From Rhodocyclales bacterium (lineage in GTDB: Bacteria > Pseudomonadota > Gammaproteobacteria > Burkholderiales > Rhodocyclaceae): a stretch of 64,000 bases of DNA. This document shows positions 16,438 through 28,230 of the stretch, piece by piece. The position numbers were made by a program, and so were the translations under genes. The notes under the pieces were generated by a model, which ran no database searches, was not told the origin of the DNA, and saw only the letters and a list, made by a program, of their open reading frames with translations. Positions within the stretch are counted from its first letter, which is position 1, and each line of letters starts with the position of its first letter. The stretch is taken from positions 1 through 64,000 of the forward strand of contig JAQGMG010000028.1 of the NCBI GenBank assembly GCA_028292485.1, read 5' to 3'.

Positions 16438-17448
16438 ATGAGCATTACTGCACAAGGGGCGCAAGCCCCCGAGCAAACCCGCTCCGGCGCGTGCTGTTGC
16501 GCGAGCCGGAGCGGGCGTCCGGAGACGCCCGCTGTTGCCACGGTTACCGACACGCGTGCGCAAGACATGGCACGCGTGCCCGGCGGTAGCTTCGTCATGG
16601 GCTCGGAGAGTTTCTACCGCGAAGAGCGCCCGCTGCGCCGGGCTTCGGTCGAGGCCTTCTGGATCGACCCGCATCCTGTCACCAACGCGCAATTCCAGAC
16701 ATTCATCGAAGCCACCGGTTACGTCACCCTGGCTGAACGTGCGCCCGACCCCGCGCTCTACCCCGATGCCGACCCCGCATTGCTTGCGGCCGGCTCGCTC
16801 GTTTTCATCAAGCCCTCACAACCCGTCGGCCTGCGCGATCACAGCGCGTGGTGGGCCTACGTGCCCGGCGCATGCTGGCGTCATCCCGAAGGTCCGGACA
16901 GTTCAATCGCCGGCCGCGAGACTCACCCTGTCGTGCACATCGGTCACGCCGACGCTGAGGCCTACGCCGCATGGGCCGGCAAATCGCTACCGACCGAAGC
17001 CGAGTGGGAATTCGCCGCGCGCGGCGGTCTCGACAATGCCATCTACCCGTGGGGCGACGATCCTGCGCCTGATGGCAAGATCATGGCCAACACCTGGCAG
17101 GGCCGCTTCCCGTGGGAGAACCTCGCCGAGGATGGTTACGAAGGCACCTCGCCGGTCAGGACCTACCCCGCTAATGGCTACGGACTGTACGACGTCGTCG
17201 GCAATGTGTGGGAGTGGACCTCGAGTCTCTATGAGCGCACTGAAGGTCAGGCTGAGGGCGAGACCAAGGCCTGCTGCCTGCCGGGCAATGCGGCTGACCT
17301 CGATATCCGTCTCGCAGTGAAGGGCGGCTCGCATCTGTGCGCGCCGAACTACTGCCTGCGCTACCGGCCTGCCGCACGCCAAGGCCAGACGCTGGATACC
17401 TCCACGAGCCACATCGGCTTCCGTTGTGTGCTGCGCGATACAAGTTAA
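16438..17448 (+). CDS. formylglycine-generating enzyme (sulfatase maturase)
   Basis: FGE is a copper oxidase that turns the sulfatase active-site Cys into formylglycine using O2. The 336-residue protein has the FGE-sulfatase domain from about residue 44 (ARVPGGSFVMGS) to the end. Hallmarks include LPTEAEWEFAARGG, DVVGNVWEWTS and the copper/substrate Cys pair C301 and C306 in HLCAPNYCLRYR, which separates true FGE from EgtB-type relatives. The N-terminal about 40 residues are low-complexity with a CCC cluster (19-21) and are not part of the known fold. It lies four bases after the sulfatase stop, so the pair is co-translated. It very probably matures that sulfatase. Confidence 0.95.
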   Translation: MSITAQGAQAPEQTRSGACCCASRSGRPETPAVATVTDTRAQDMARVPGGSFVMGSESFYREERPLRRASVEAFWIDPHPVTNAQFQTFIEATGYVTLAERAPDPALYPDADPALLAAGSLVFIKPSQPVGLRDHSAWWAYVPGACWRHPEGPDSSIAGRETHPVVHIGHADAEAYAAWAGKSLPTEAEWEFAARGGLDNAIYPWGDDPAPDGKIMANTWQGRFPWENLAEDGYEGTSPVRTYPANGYGLYDVVGNVWEWTSSLYERTEGQAEGETKACCLPGNAADLDIRLAVKGGSHLCAPNYCLRYRPAARQGQTLDTSTSHIGFRCVLRDTS

Positions 17449-17450
17449 CG

Positions 17451-17533
17451 CCGTCATTCCCGCGAAAGCGGGAATCCACTTCTACGTGAGATCTGTGCCA
17501 CTGGGTGGATTCCCGCTTTCGCGGGAATGACGG
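17451..17533. repeat. REP-pair palindromic repeat (core copy)
   Basis: This is an inverted pair of GTCATTCCCGCGAAAGCGGG units with a TTCTACGTGAGATCTG spacer. It sits two bases after the FGE stop and 24 before the SulP start, so it separates the upstream operon from SulP or acts as an mRNA 3' hairpin. Confidence 0.85.
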
Positions 17534-17557
17534 AAATTTTTACCTGATTGGAGTGTC

Positions 17558-21588
<4,031 letters not shown>

Positions 21589-21619
21589 CAGAAAGAATGA
21601 GACGCGTAACCACAATAGT

Positions 21620-21741
21620 CCGTTCGCACTGAGCCCTTCGACTTCGCTCAGGACAGGCTGCGCGAAGCGGAGTCGAGGTGAGGGCCAGACCGCCCATGCT
21701 TCGACTCCATCCGCTGCGCTCCTTACGCTCAGCACGAACGG
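21620..21741. repeat. intergenic repeat with inverted ends (TTCGACTTCGCTCAGG type)
   Basis: A block of about 120 bases between gyrB and the DUF202 gene has imperfect inverted ends, CCGTTCGCACTGAGC and GCTCAGCACGAACGG (13/15). It contains the widespread CCTTCGACT...GCTCAGGACAGG repeat motif. It carries no gene. Confidence 0.7.
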
Positions 21742-21790
21742 AGTAAATTGGGCACGACCGAGTAACCCCTGACGATCCAGATCGACACCC

Positions 21791-22162
21791 ATGTCCTATC
21801 TCGACGATCCACGCGTGTTCTTCGCTGCCGAGCGCACCCTGCTGGCCTGGCAGCGCACGGCGATTGCCCTCATTGGTCTCGGCTTCGTCGTCGAGCGTTT
21901 CGGCCTGTTCATGCGTGTCGTATCGAACGGCGCCAAGCTGCCGCCCGGCCATGCCCACACCTCGCTGTTCTTCGGCGTGCTGTTCCTGCTTGCCGGGGCT
22001 GCCGTCGCGTCCTTGTCTACCTGGCAATTCCGACGCTTCCTGCGCGAACTCAGCGCGGTCGAGATTCCGCGCGGGCAACTCGTCTGGGCAGGCCCGATGA
22101 TCAACCTGTTGCTGGCTGCCGCTGCGGTGGCGATGGCTACGTGGTTCGTGTTCACGGGCTAG
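21791..22162 (+). CDS. DUF202 (YidH-type) membrane protein
   Basis: The 123-residue protein has the DUF202 opening FFAAERTLLAWQRTAIALIGLGF and three membrane helices (about 22-42, 55-78 and 100-120). It is a small inner-membrane protein of unknown function, of the same family as E. coli YidH/YidG. It is separated from gyrB by a repeat and from the flavoprotein by about 220 bases. Its link to sulfur use is positional only. Confidence 0.88.
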   Translation: MSYLDDPRVFFAAERTLLAWQRTAIALIGLGFVVERFGLFMRVVSNGAKLPPGHAHTSLFFGVLFLLAGAAVASLSTWQFRRFLRELSAVEIPRGQLVWAGPMINLLLAAAAVAMATWFVFTG

Positions 22163-22304
22163 TCGGGCTTGCAGGCCCGTGTGCGAATCCATATACCGGG
22201 CAACACTTCTACTGTGAATTCAAACGCTGCGAACTGCAGCCGTGGCCGCATTTTGTGCCTTCGCGGTGGGCAGGGCATTGATGCCACTAGCGTGTCCGTA
22301 TGTG

Positions 22305-22316
22305 CATATCGATATG
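22305..22316. promoter_or_regulatory. 12-bp perfect palindrome upstream of the flavoprotein gene
   Basis: CATATCGATATG is perfectly symmetric and lies 65 bases upstream of the flavoprotein ATG, in a 218-base gap without genes. It could be an operator for a separate promoter of the redox genes. No known factor is assigned. Confidence 0.35.
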
Positions 22317-22380
22317 AGGATTTCTTGGTTCGATCGCGCGTGCATCGCCGGTAGCCTGTCGGCGCAAAGGAGAATGCGCG

Positions 22381-24123
22381 ATGAAAACAGTGGAGTGGAG
22401 TGTCGACATCCTTGTGGTCGGCGGTGGCACGGCCGGGCCGATGGCGGCCGTCAAGGCCAAGGAGCGCAACCCGCAGCTCAAGGTGATGCTGCTGGAGAAG
22501 GCCAACGTCAAGCGCAGTGGCGCAATCTCGATGGGCATGGACGGGCTCAACAATGCCGTCGTGCCGGGCTTCGCCACGCCCGAGCAATACGTCAAGGAAA
22601 TCACTACCGCCAACGATGGCGTGGTGAACCAGGCGACGGTGTATGCGTACGCGCAACACAGCTATCGCACCATCCAGGAACTTGACCGCTGGGGCGTGAA
22701 GTTCGAGAAGGACGAGACCGGTGACTATGCCATGCGCAAGGTGCACCACATCGGCACCTACGTGCTGCCGATGCCGGAAGGTCACCACATGAAGAAGGTG
22801 TTGTATCGCCAGCTCAAGCAGAAGCGCGTTGAAGTCACCAACCGCGTCATCGCCACGCGTGTGCTGCTGGACGAGAACGGCGCGGCGGCGGGCGTGATGG
22901 GCTTTGACTGCCGCAGCGGTGATTTCATTGTCATACGTGCCAAAGCCGTCATCCTGTGCTGCGGCGCAGCCGGCCGACTCGGCCTGCCGACGTCCGGCTA
23001 CCTGTTTGGCACCTACGAAAATCCTACCAATGCAGGCGACGGTTATGCCATGGCGTATCACGCCGGAGCCGAGCTGGAGAACCTCGAGTGCTACCAGATC
23101 AACCCGCTGATCAAGGACTACAACGGCCCGTCATGCGCCTACGTCACCGGCCCGTTCGGCGGCTACACGGCCAACAACAAGGGAGAGCGCTTCATCGAGT
23201 GCGACTACTGGTCGGGGCAGATGATGATGGAGTTCTACAACGAGTTGCAGAGCGGCAACGGCCCGGTGTTCCTCAAGATGAATCACCTCGCCGAGGAGAC
23301 CATCGCCACCATCGAGAACATCTTGCACACCAACGAGCGCCCGAGCCGCGGCCGCTTCCACGAAGGGCGCGGCACGGACTACCGCGAGAAGATGGTCGAG
23401 ATGCACATCTCCGAGATCGGCTTCTGCAGCGGCCACAGCGCGTCCGGCGTGTGGGTGAATGAGAAGGGCGAGACCTCGGTGAAAGGACTTTACGCGGCTG
23501 GCGACATGGCCGCCGTGCCGCACAACTATATGCTGGGCGCATTCACCTATGGCTGGTTCTGCGGCGAGAACGCTGCGGACTACATCGCCGAGACTTATCC
23601 CGCCGGCGCGAAGCCAGTGATCGACCAGACGCAGATCGACCTCGAACGTGCACGCGTCGAAGCACCGCTACTACGCACCGACGGTCTGCCGCCCGCCCAG
23701 GTCGAGTACAAGCTACGCCGCCTGGTGAATGACTACCTGCAACCACCGAAGGTCACTCGCAAGATGGAGATTGGCCTCGAGCGCATCCAGCAGGTGCGTG
23801 CCGACATGGAGCACATGGTCGCCGGCAACCCGCACGAGCTGATGCGAGCCATGGAGGTCTACCACATCGCCGACTGCGCCGAGATGGCCGCGCGCGCCTC
23901 GCTGTTCCGCAAGGAAAGCCGTTGGGGCCTGTACCACTACCGTGTCGACTACCCGCAACGCAACGACGCCGAATGGTTCGTGCATTGCCATGTGCGCAAA
24001 GGCGCAGATGGTGAGATGGAACACCTCAAGCGCGCTGTCGAGCCTTACATCGTCGAGCTTGATGACACCGAGAAATCCGCTTACGACCGCTTGCGCGTGA
24101 AGCGCGAACCGGCGATTGCCTAA
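22381..24123 (+). CDS. AprA/AsfA-like FAD-dependent reductase (fumarate reductase superfamily)
   Basis: The 580-residue cytoplasmic flavoprotein has the FAD dinucleotide motif DILVVGGGTAGPMAA (residues 9-23) and the second nucleotide segment AVILCCGAAGRLG. The C-terminal helical domain is of the succinate dehydrogenase/APS reductase alpha type (MEVYHIADCAEMAARASL, SRWGLYHYRVDYP). There is no heme or N-terminal signal. Together with the ferredoxin downstream it matches the AsfA-AsfB pair known from Pseudomonas arylsulfonate use, and more distantly AprA-AprB. I therefore infer a role in reductive release of sulfur from organosulfonates; activity is not proven. The RBS is AAAGGAG. The ferredoxin gene follows after a REP pair. 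Confidence 0.88.
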   Translation: MKTVEWSVDILVVGGGTAGPMAAVKAKERNPQLKVMLLEKANVKRSGAISMGMDGLNNAVVPGFATPEQYVKEITTANDGVVNQATVYAYAQHSYRTIQELDRWGVKFEKDETGDYAMRKVHHIGTYVLPMPEGHHMKKVLYRQLKQKRVEVTNRVIATRVLLDENGAAAGVMGFDCRSGDFIVIRAKAVILCCGAAGRLGLPTSGYLFGTYENPTNAGDGYAMAYHAGAELENLECYQINPLIKDYNGPSCAYVTGPFGGYTANNKGERFIECDYWSGQMMMEFYNELQSGNGPVFLKMNHLAEETIATIENILHTNERPSRGRFHEGRGTDYREKMVEMHISEIGFCSGHSASGVWVNEKGETSVKGLYAAGDMAAVPHNYMLGAFTYGWFCGENAADYIAETYPAGAKPVIDQTQIDLERARVEAPLLRTDGLPPAQVEYKLRRLVNDYLQPPKVTRKMEIGLERIQQVRADMEHMVAGNPHELMRAMEVYHIADCAEMAARASLFRKESRWGLYHYRVDYPQRNDAEWFVHCHVRKGADGEMEHLKRAVEPYIVELDDTEKSAYDRLRVKREPAIA

Positions 24124-24141
24124 GCGTGAAGTCCCAATCCC

Positions 24142-24222
24142 CGTCATTCCCGCGAACGCGGGAATCCACGATCAACAACGTATGTCACGTAGAAGTGGAT
24201 CCCCGCTTTCGCGAGGATGACG
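24142..24222. repeat. REP-pair palindromic repeat, slightly decayed
   Basis: This is an inverted pair of the GTCATTCCCGCGAA...GGGAATCCAC unit; the right arm reads GGATCCCCGCTTTCGCGAGGATGACG. It lies between the flavoprotein and ferredoxin genes, splitting an otherwise coupled pair. Confidence 0.8.
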
Positions 24223-24253
24223 AACCAACCAGAATCTAGCCGGAAGATAACCC

Positions 24254-24487
24254 ATGCCACTAGCCGCCACGCTCTCCAGCGTTCCCGTCGTCATCGACGA
24301 AGAGAAATGCATTGCACATAAAGGCTGCACGGTCTGCGTCGACGTCTGCCCGCTCGACGTCCTCGCCATCGACATGCTCAAGGGCAAGGCCTTCATGAAA
24401 TACGACGAATGCTGGTACTGCATGCCGTGTGAGACCGACTGCCCGACGGATGCCGTGCGGGTGAGCATTCCTTATTTATTGAGATAG
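24254..24487 (+). CDS. 2[4Fe-4S] ferredoxin, AsfB/AprB-like
   Basis: The 77-residue protein has two four-cysteine clusters. They read CIAHKGCTVCVDVCP (residues 18-32) and CWYCMPCETDCP (55-66), the CxxC-x-CP spacing of bacterial-type ferredoxins. The unusual first cluster with five residues before GC is typical of AprB/AsfB electron-transfer partners. It should carry electrons to the flavoprotein encoded just upstream. The start ATG is close behind a weak RBS (GGAAGATAACCC). The protein ends in hydrophobic PYLLR. Confidence 0.9.
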   Translation: MPLAATLSSVPVVIDEEKCIAHKGCTVCVDVCPLDVLAIDMLKGKAFMKYDECWYCMPCETDCPTDAVRVSIPYLLR

Positions 24488-24503
24488 GCAGCGCAACACT
24501 TGA

Positions 24504-24700
24504 GCCCCTCTCCCGCTTGCGGGAGAGGGGTTGGGGAGAGGGCTGGTCGCAAACCGAAGACGCGCCGCAGTTCCCTCTCCCAAGCTTGGGAGAGGGTGCC
24601 TCGTCAGAGGCGGGAGAGGGAAGAAGGGTACCTCTGTTGACTAGCCACGATTACCCCCTCTCCGGTCGCATAGCGACACCCTCTCCCTCAGGGAGAGGGA
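24504..24700. repeat. cluster of CCCTCTCCC/GGGAGAGGG inverted repeats
   Basis: The gap between ferredoxin and HEAT genes holds at least three hairpins of the type CCCCTCTCCCGC-TT-GCGGGAGAGGGG, in both orientations. A further partial copy is at 54474. These are intergenic repeats, not a CRISPR array, because spacing and sequence are irregular. Confidence 0.75.
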
Positions 24701-24771
24701 ACTGCAACGCGCGTGCCTTGCTTGGCCGACCTGCCTTGGATGACAAATCAATAAGAAATGAAGGAAGACGT

Positions 24772-25740
24772 ATGACCAACCCATTCACCGAAGCAAACAC
24801 CCTCCGCACCCGCCTCGCCGACCCCGACGCCGAAGTGCGCCGCGTCGCCGTCCTCGACTTGCCCTACGGCGATGAAGACGACTACATCGAGCTCCTCACC
24901 GCAGCACTCGCCGACGAAGCCGCCACGGTGCGCGCCGAAGCCGCACATGCGCTCGAAGGCGTCGAGGAAGAAGAGGTTGTCGCCGCCCTCGTACCCATGC
25001 TCAAGGACACGGACAATGCCGTTCGCGAAGCTGTCGCGAAGACCCTCGCCGAACTCAAGGAATCGCGCTGGGGCAGCTTGCTGCTCGGCATGGCAAGCGA
25101 CGCGGAGCCCGGCGTGCAAGCCGCCGCATTGCGCGCACTACGCGCGCTCAAGGTCGAGGCCGCCTACGCACCCGCGCTGAACGCCAGCGCCTCCGCCGAC
25201 GCATCCGTGCGTCGCGAAGCAGTCGGCGTGCTCGCCTACCTGCGCAAACCCGCCGCCCTGCCCACGCTCACACTCATCGCCACGCAGGATGCGGAAGCGG
25301 ATGTGCGCAAGGTCGCCGTCGGTGCACTCGGTTTTGCCGAGCCTGCCAATGTCGAAGAAGTCATCCCCGCACTTGAAGCCGCATTGAAAGATAGCGCCTG
25401 GCTGGTACGCGAAGAAGCCGCACACACGCTGGGCAAACTCAAGCTGGGCCGTGCAGCCGACAAACTCGCCGAGGCAATGAACGATGACTACTGGCAAGTG
25501 CGAGTCGCCAGCGCCCGCGCGCTAGGCAAGATGCGCGCAGTCGCAGCGCTGGACGTGCTCATCGACGCCCTCACCCACACCGTCAGCAACCTGCGCAAGG
25601 AGGCAGCCATCGCCCTCGGCGAACTCGGCGACACACGTGCCCTGCCCGCGCTGGAAGTCGCCGCGAACGACGCCGACCCGGACGTGCGGAAGCTGTCGCG
25701 CATCGCACTGGGCCGTCTTCTCGCCGTGCAGGGAGCCTGA
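24772..25740 (+). CDS. HEAT-repeat (PBS-lyase-type) protein
   Basis: The 322-residue protein is built almost wholly of about nine HEAT-like repeats of roughly 31 residues. The repeating pattern is D-ALVRREAAxALGxL (for instance DAEVRRVAVLDL, DNAVREAVAKTLAEL, DSAWLVREEAAHTLGKLKL and DPDVRKLSRIALGRL). Such solenoids act as binding scaffolds, and members near bilin or Fe-S proteins are common. The ATG at 24772 follows GAAGGAAG; a longer frame to 24517 runs through repeats. It is two bases from the DUF971 gene and close to the AsfAB-like pair, so it may be a scaffold or maturation factor for them. This is inference. Confidence 0.88.
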   Translation: MTNPFTEANTLRTRLADPDAEVRRVAVLDLPYGDEDDYIELLTAALADEAATVRAEAAHALEGVEEEEVVAALVPMLKDTDNAVREAVAKTLAELKESRWGSLLLGMASDAEPGVQAAALRALRALKVEAAYAPALNASASADASVRREAVGVLAYLRKPAALPTLTLIATQDAEADVRKVAVGALGFAEPANVEEVIPALEAALKDSAWLVREEAAHTLGKLKLGRAADKLAEAMNDDYWQVRVASARALGKMRAVAALDVLIDALTHTVSNLRKEAAIALGELGDTRALPALEVAANDADPDVRKLSRIALGRLLAVQGA

Positions 25741-25742
25741 GC

Positions 25743-26036
25743 ATGCAGATCCTCGGCATACGCACCGATGATGCCAAAGGCATTCTTAACCTGGACCTCG
25801 ATGACGGCACGCAATGTAGTCTGAGCTACACACGCCTGCGCACGGCCTGCCGCTGTGCCGAATGCACCGCCCTGCACCGCCGCGGTGGCAGCATCGCAGC
25901 GGCAGACATTATCCTGAAGACAATCGAGCCTGTCGGCAGCAATGCACTCAACCTGCACTTCTCCGATGGACACGCGCGCGGCATCTATCCGCTGCCGTAT
26001 CTCGTTGAACTCGCCATGGCAAAGCTTCAAGCGTAG
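25743..26036 (+). CDS. DUF971 domain protein
   Basis: The 97-residue protein is a DUF971 member. It has a beta-rich start (GILNLDLDDGTQCSLSYTRLR), CRCAECTAL with a CxC-x2-C cluster at about 38-43, then LNLHFSDGHARGIYPLPYLVEL. This domain is found alone, in BBOX1-type hydroxylases and near Fe-S cluster assembly or ApbC/Mrp proteins, and the Cys motif suggests metal or Fe-S binding. The start is two bases after the HEAT gene stop, so the two are coupled. It closes the sulfur locus. Confidence 0.88.
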   Translation: MQILGIRTDDAKGILNLDLDDGTQCSLSYTRLRTACRCAECTALHRRGGSIAAADIILKTIEPVGSNALNLHFSDGHARGIYPLPYLVELAMAKLQA

Positions 26037-26144
26037 GGCGGAACGCAAAGCGGTTCCGCCAACCGCCGCAAGGCGGCTTCCCAAGAGACAAGCCTGAGTC
26101 CAGCCCCGGCGGAACCGCCGAGTGTCATGAAATGAGGTTCCGCC
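26037..26144. repeat. two inverted repeats of GGCGGAAC/GTTCCGCC
   Basis: GGCGGAAC (26037-26044) pairs with GTTCCGCC (26053-26060), and GGCGGAACC (26108-26116) pairs with GGTTCCGCC (26136-26144). The first hairpin starts directly after the DUF971 stop and may stabilise or end the transcript; no T-run follows. Confidence 0.55.
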
Positions 26145-26162
26145 CCACGCCGCCATCAATTA

Positions 26163-26182
26163 ATGGTTGCATAGCTAACTAT
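26163..26182. promoter_or_regulatory. MarR-type operator overlapping a -10 region
   Basis: ATGGTTGCATAGCTAACTAT has the inverted arms ATGGTT/AACTAT around an 8-base centre. It shares 16 of 20 bases with the site at 26819. It overlaps TATAAA (26180-26185), a likely -10 of the MarR gene that starts 20 bases downstream. Confidence 0.58.
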
Positions 26183-26201
26183 AAATGCCTATGCTGCATC
26201 C

Positions 26202-26618
26202 ATGTTCGAGCAATGCCTCTACTTCAACACCACCTCGCTTGCCCGATTGCTCGAGCGTGAATGGACGACCGCATTCAAGCCCTTCGAGCTGTCACCGCCG
26301 CAAGCCTTCCTGTTGCGCACGGTGCTCGCTCAACCCGGGCTGTTGCAACGCGAGCTGGCAGACATGATGACCATCGCGCGGCCAACTGCCACGCGGCTGC
26401 TCGACGGCCTGCAGGAGAAAGGCTTCATCGAGCGGCGCAGTTCGGCCAACGACGGGCGCGAGTGGGAAATCCATCCGACAAAGCAGGCCCGTGCCATCGA
26501 GGCCGGGCTCAACGACGCAAGTGGCGCAGTGACAAAGCGCCTCAAGAAGCAGCTCGGCGCCAATGCCTTCGCCGAAGTAGTAGGACAACTGCGCGATATT
26601 CGTAGCTCGCTGGGCTAG
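26202..26618 (+). CDS. MarR-family transcriptional regulator
   Basis: The 138-residue protein has the MarR winged-helix core: LSPPQAFLLRTVLAQPGLLQRELADMM, the recognition helix TIARPTATRLLDGLQEKG, and the wing FIERRSSANDGREWEIHPT. It should bind as a dimer to the 20-bp site at 26163, overlapping its own promoter. The same site stands before the tautomerase gene at 26865, so both are probably repressed together. The ligand is unknown; phenolic compounds are common for this class. Confidence 0.9.
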   Translation: MFEQCLYFNTTSLARLLEREWTTAFKPFELSPPQAFLLRTVLAQPGLLQRELADMMTIARPTATRLLDGLQEKGFIERRSSANDGREWEIHPTKQARAIEAGLNDASGAVTKRLKKQLGANAFAEVVGQLRDIRSSLG

Positions 26619-26644
26619 GAAGCGTTCGCAATTCATTTGCGCGT

Positions 26645-26747
26645 CGTCATTCCGGCGAAGGCCGGAGTCCAGTACGGCGCCTCCAAGCCTGGATCCCGGC
26701 CCGGCTAGGCCGGTTTATCCTGAGCCTGTCGAAGGGCCGGGATGACG
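26645..26747. repeat. REP-like repeat with nested CCTGAGCCTGTCGAAGG element
   Basis: This is a GTCATTCCGGCGAAGGCCGGAGTCC variant facing GGATCCCGGC...GGGCCGGGATGACG. The right arm is interrupted by TATCCTGAGCCTGTCGAAGG, a second intergenic repeat type, so one repeat has inserted into the other. Confidence 0.7.
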
Positions 26748-26818
26748 AGCTTTCTGTGATGTTTTGAAATGTTTCCCGCCGAGCGCCCGAAGAGTCAGTG
26801 GTGCTTTCGTTCGAGCAA

Positions 26819-26838
26819 ATAGTTGCATCACTAACCAT
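26819..26838. promoter_or_regulatory. second MarR-type operator, in front of the tautomerase gene
   Basis: ATAGTTGCATCACTAACCAT matches the site at 26163 in 16 of 20 positions. It has the swapped arms ATAGTT/AACCAT, with identical spacing. It lies 26 bases before the tautomerase ATG. Confidence 0.58.
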
Positions 26839-26864
26839 ATGGAAAAACTGAAAGGAGAACCACC

Positions 26865-27263
26865 ATGCCCATCCTCAACGTAAAACTCGGCACAAAGAAA
26901 TCCCGCGAAACCACGCAACGCGTCGCCGTACTGCTCATCGATCTGACCAGCCGCATTCTGCGCAAGGACCCGAAAGTCACGGCCATCGCCATAGACTATG
27001 TCGATCCCGAAGACTGGATCATCGCTGGCAAATCACTCGCCGAACACAAGCTGGCGAGCTTCTACTTCGATATCAAGATCACCGACGAAACGAACACCAA
27101 GGACGAAAAGGCGCAATACATCCGCGAAGCCTTCGACGGCTTCCGCCAGATCTTCGGCGAGCTGCACCAAGAGAGCTATATCTACGTGCAGGACGTGCGC
27201 GCGGCGGCTTATGGCTATGGCGGGCGTACACAGGAGTCGCGTTATCAGCATCCGGTGGGCTAA
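26865..27263 (+). CDS. tautomerase-family protein
   Basis: The 132-residue protein has the tautomerase superfamily start MPILNVKLG, where Pro2 after Met removal is the catalytic base. The later part (FYFDIKITDETNTKDEKAQYI...ESYIYVQDVRAAAYGYGG) forms the second beta-alpha-beta half. The length is that of a fused or MIF-like unit, not the 62-residue 4-oxalocrotonate tautomerase. The RBS AAAGGAG is strong and there is a MarR-type operator upstream. It probably acts on aromatic degradation products or an enol substrate under MarR control; the substrate is unknown. Confidence 0.88.
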   Translation: MPILNVKLGTKKSRETTQRVAVLLIDLTSRILRKDPKVTAIAIDYVDPEDWIIAGKSLAEHKLASFYFDIKITDETNTKDEKAQYIREAFDGFRQIFGELHQESYIYVQDVRAAAYGYGGRTQESRYQHPVG

Positions 27264-27331
27264 GAAGCGGAAGCGCCCCTCTCGAATGAGGCGATGGACG
27301 CCCCTTCTTTTCAGCGCCAAATTGACATGCG

Positions 27332-28228
27332 TTAGAGCGCGGCAACGAAGGCTGCCATGCGCTTGCGCTCGTCCGGATTCGGCAGGCGGCCGCGCATGGC
27401 GCCAAGATTGTCGGCCATGTGTTCGGCGTTCGACGTGCCGGGGATTACGGCCGTGACGCGCTCGTCCGCGAGCAGGAACTTGAGGAAAAACTGCGCCCAG
27501 CTCGCCGCGAAATCGTTGGCCCAGTCGGGAACCGGCTTGCCGCGCACGGTGCCGAAGAGGCGTGCACGTCCGAACGGCAGCGCAGTCAGGACGGCGGCGC
27601 GCACATCGGCCGCGAGTGGCAGGATCCGCTCTTCCGCGGTGCGATTGTCGATTGAATAGTCGATCTGCACGAAATCCGGCTTTTCGTTTTTGAGCACCGC
27701 TTCGAGCGCCGCAAAATCTCTGTGGAAGGTCGACGTGATGCCAATATAGCGGCACAGGCCCTGCGCCTTCCAGTCGCGAAACCTGGCAAGCGATTGATGC
27801 GAATCGCGTACATTATGCAATTGAAGTAAGTCGACGCTGGCTACTCCTAGCCGTTCGAGCGAGCGCTTGAACTCGTTGATGTCCGGCGCTTCGACCTTGG
27901 TCGTGACAAAGAGCCGGTCGCGCAACCGTGTACTCGCGAACACCGACCCCAGCACGGTCTCGGCATCCCGGTAAGTCGACGCCGTGTCGACCAGCCGACC
28001 CCCTCCAGCAACGAGCGCCTGTAAGACCTCTGCGGCGCGCTGGCGCGTCTCGGCGTCGTCACGCTCGAACACGACGGCGGTGCCGAGGCCGACGGCGGGC
28101 AACCGCTCACCAGTGCTCGGGATGGCTCGCGTGATCCGCGCCGACTCGCTCACGGGCTGGGCGAAGGCAGCTGGCAATGCGAGCGTGGCGAGCGGCAAGG
28201 TGACGAAGCGGCGGCGCGATAGGGTCAT
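27332..28228 (-). CDS. aldo/keto reductase with Tat-type signal
   Basis: The 298-residue product starts with SRRRFVTLPLATLALPAAFA, a twin-arginine signal. An AKR barrel follows, with LVDTASTYRD, FVTTKVEAPD and LLQLHNVRDS giving Asp, Tyr, Lys and His positions. NADPH-dependent enzymes rarely leave the cytoplasm, so either the signal is uncleaved or the enzyme uses a bound cofactor. The start has GGGAGA upstream. It is the last gene of a three-gene minus-strand operon, two bases after the transporter. The substrate is unknown. Confidence 0.85.
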   Translation of the reverse strand: MTLSRRRFVTLPLATLALPAAFAQPVSESARITRAIPSTGERLPAVGLGTAVVFERDDAETRQRAAEVLQALVAGGGRLVDTASTYRDAETVLGSVFASTRLRDRLFVTTKVEAPDINEFKRSLERLGVASVDLLQLHNVRDSHQSLARFRDWKAQGLCRYIGITSTFHRDFAALEAVLKNEKPDFVQIDYSIDNRTAEERILPLAADVRAAVLTALPFGRARLFGTVRGKPVPDWANDFAASWAQFFLKFLLADERVTAVIPGTSNAEHMADNLGAMRGRLPNPDERKRMAAFVAAL

Positions 28229-28230
28229 GA

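Noticed and set aside
15051-16598. Long open frame of 515 codons on the minus strand
   Set aside because: It is antisense to the sulfatase and FGE genes, which have complete motifs. Its translation is rich in His/Val/Arg with no domain, as expected for the complement of high-GC coding DNA.
22381-24487. True dissimilatory APS reductase (AprAB)
   Set aside because: The ferredoxin is half the length of AprB and no sat, dsr or qmo genes are near; an AsfAB-like role fits the neighbours better.
24504-24700. Possible CRISPR array because of repeated CCCTCTCCC units
   Set aside because: Repeats are short, inverted and irregularly spaced, without constant spacers or cas genes; they are intergenic hairpin repeats.
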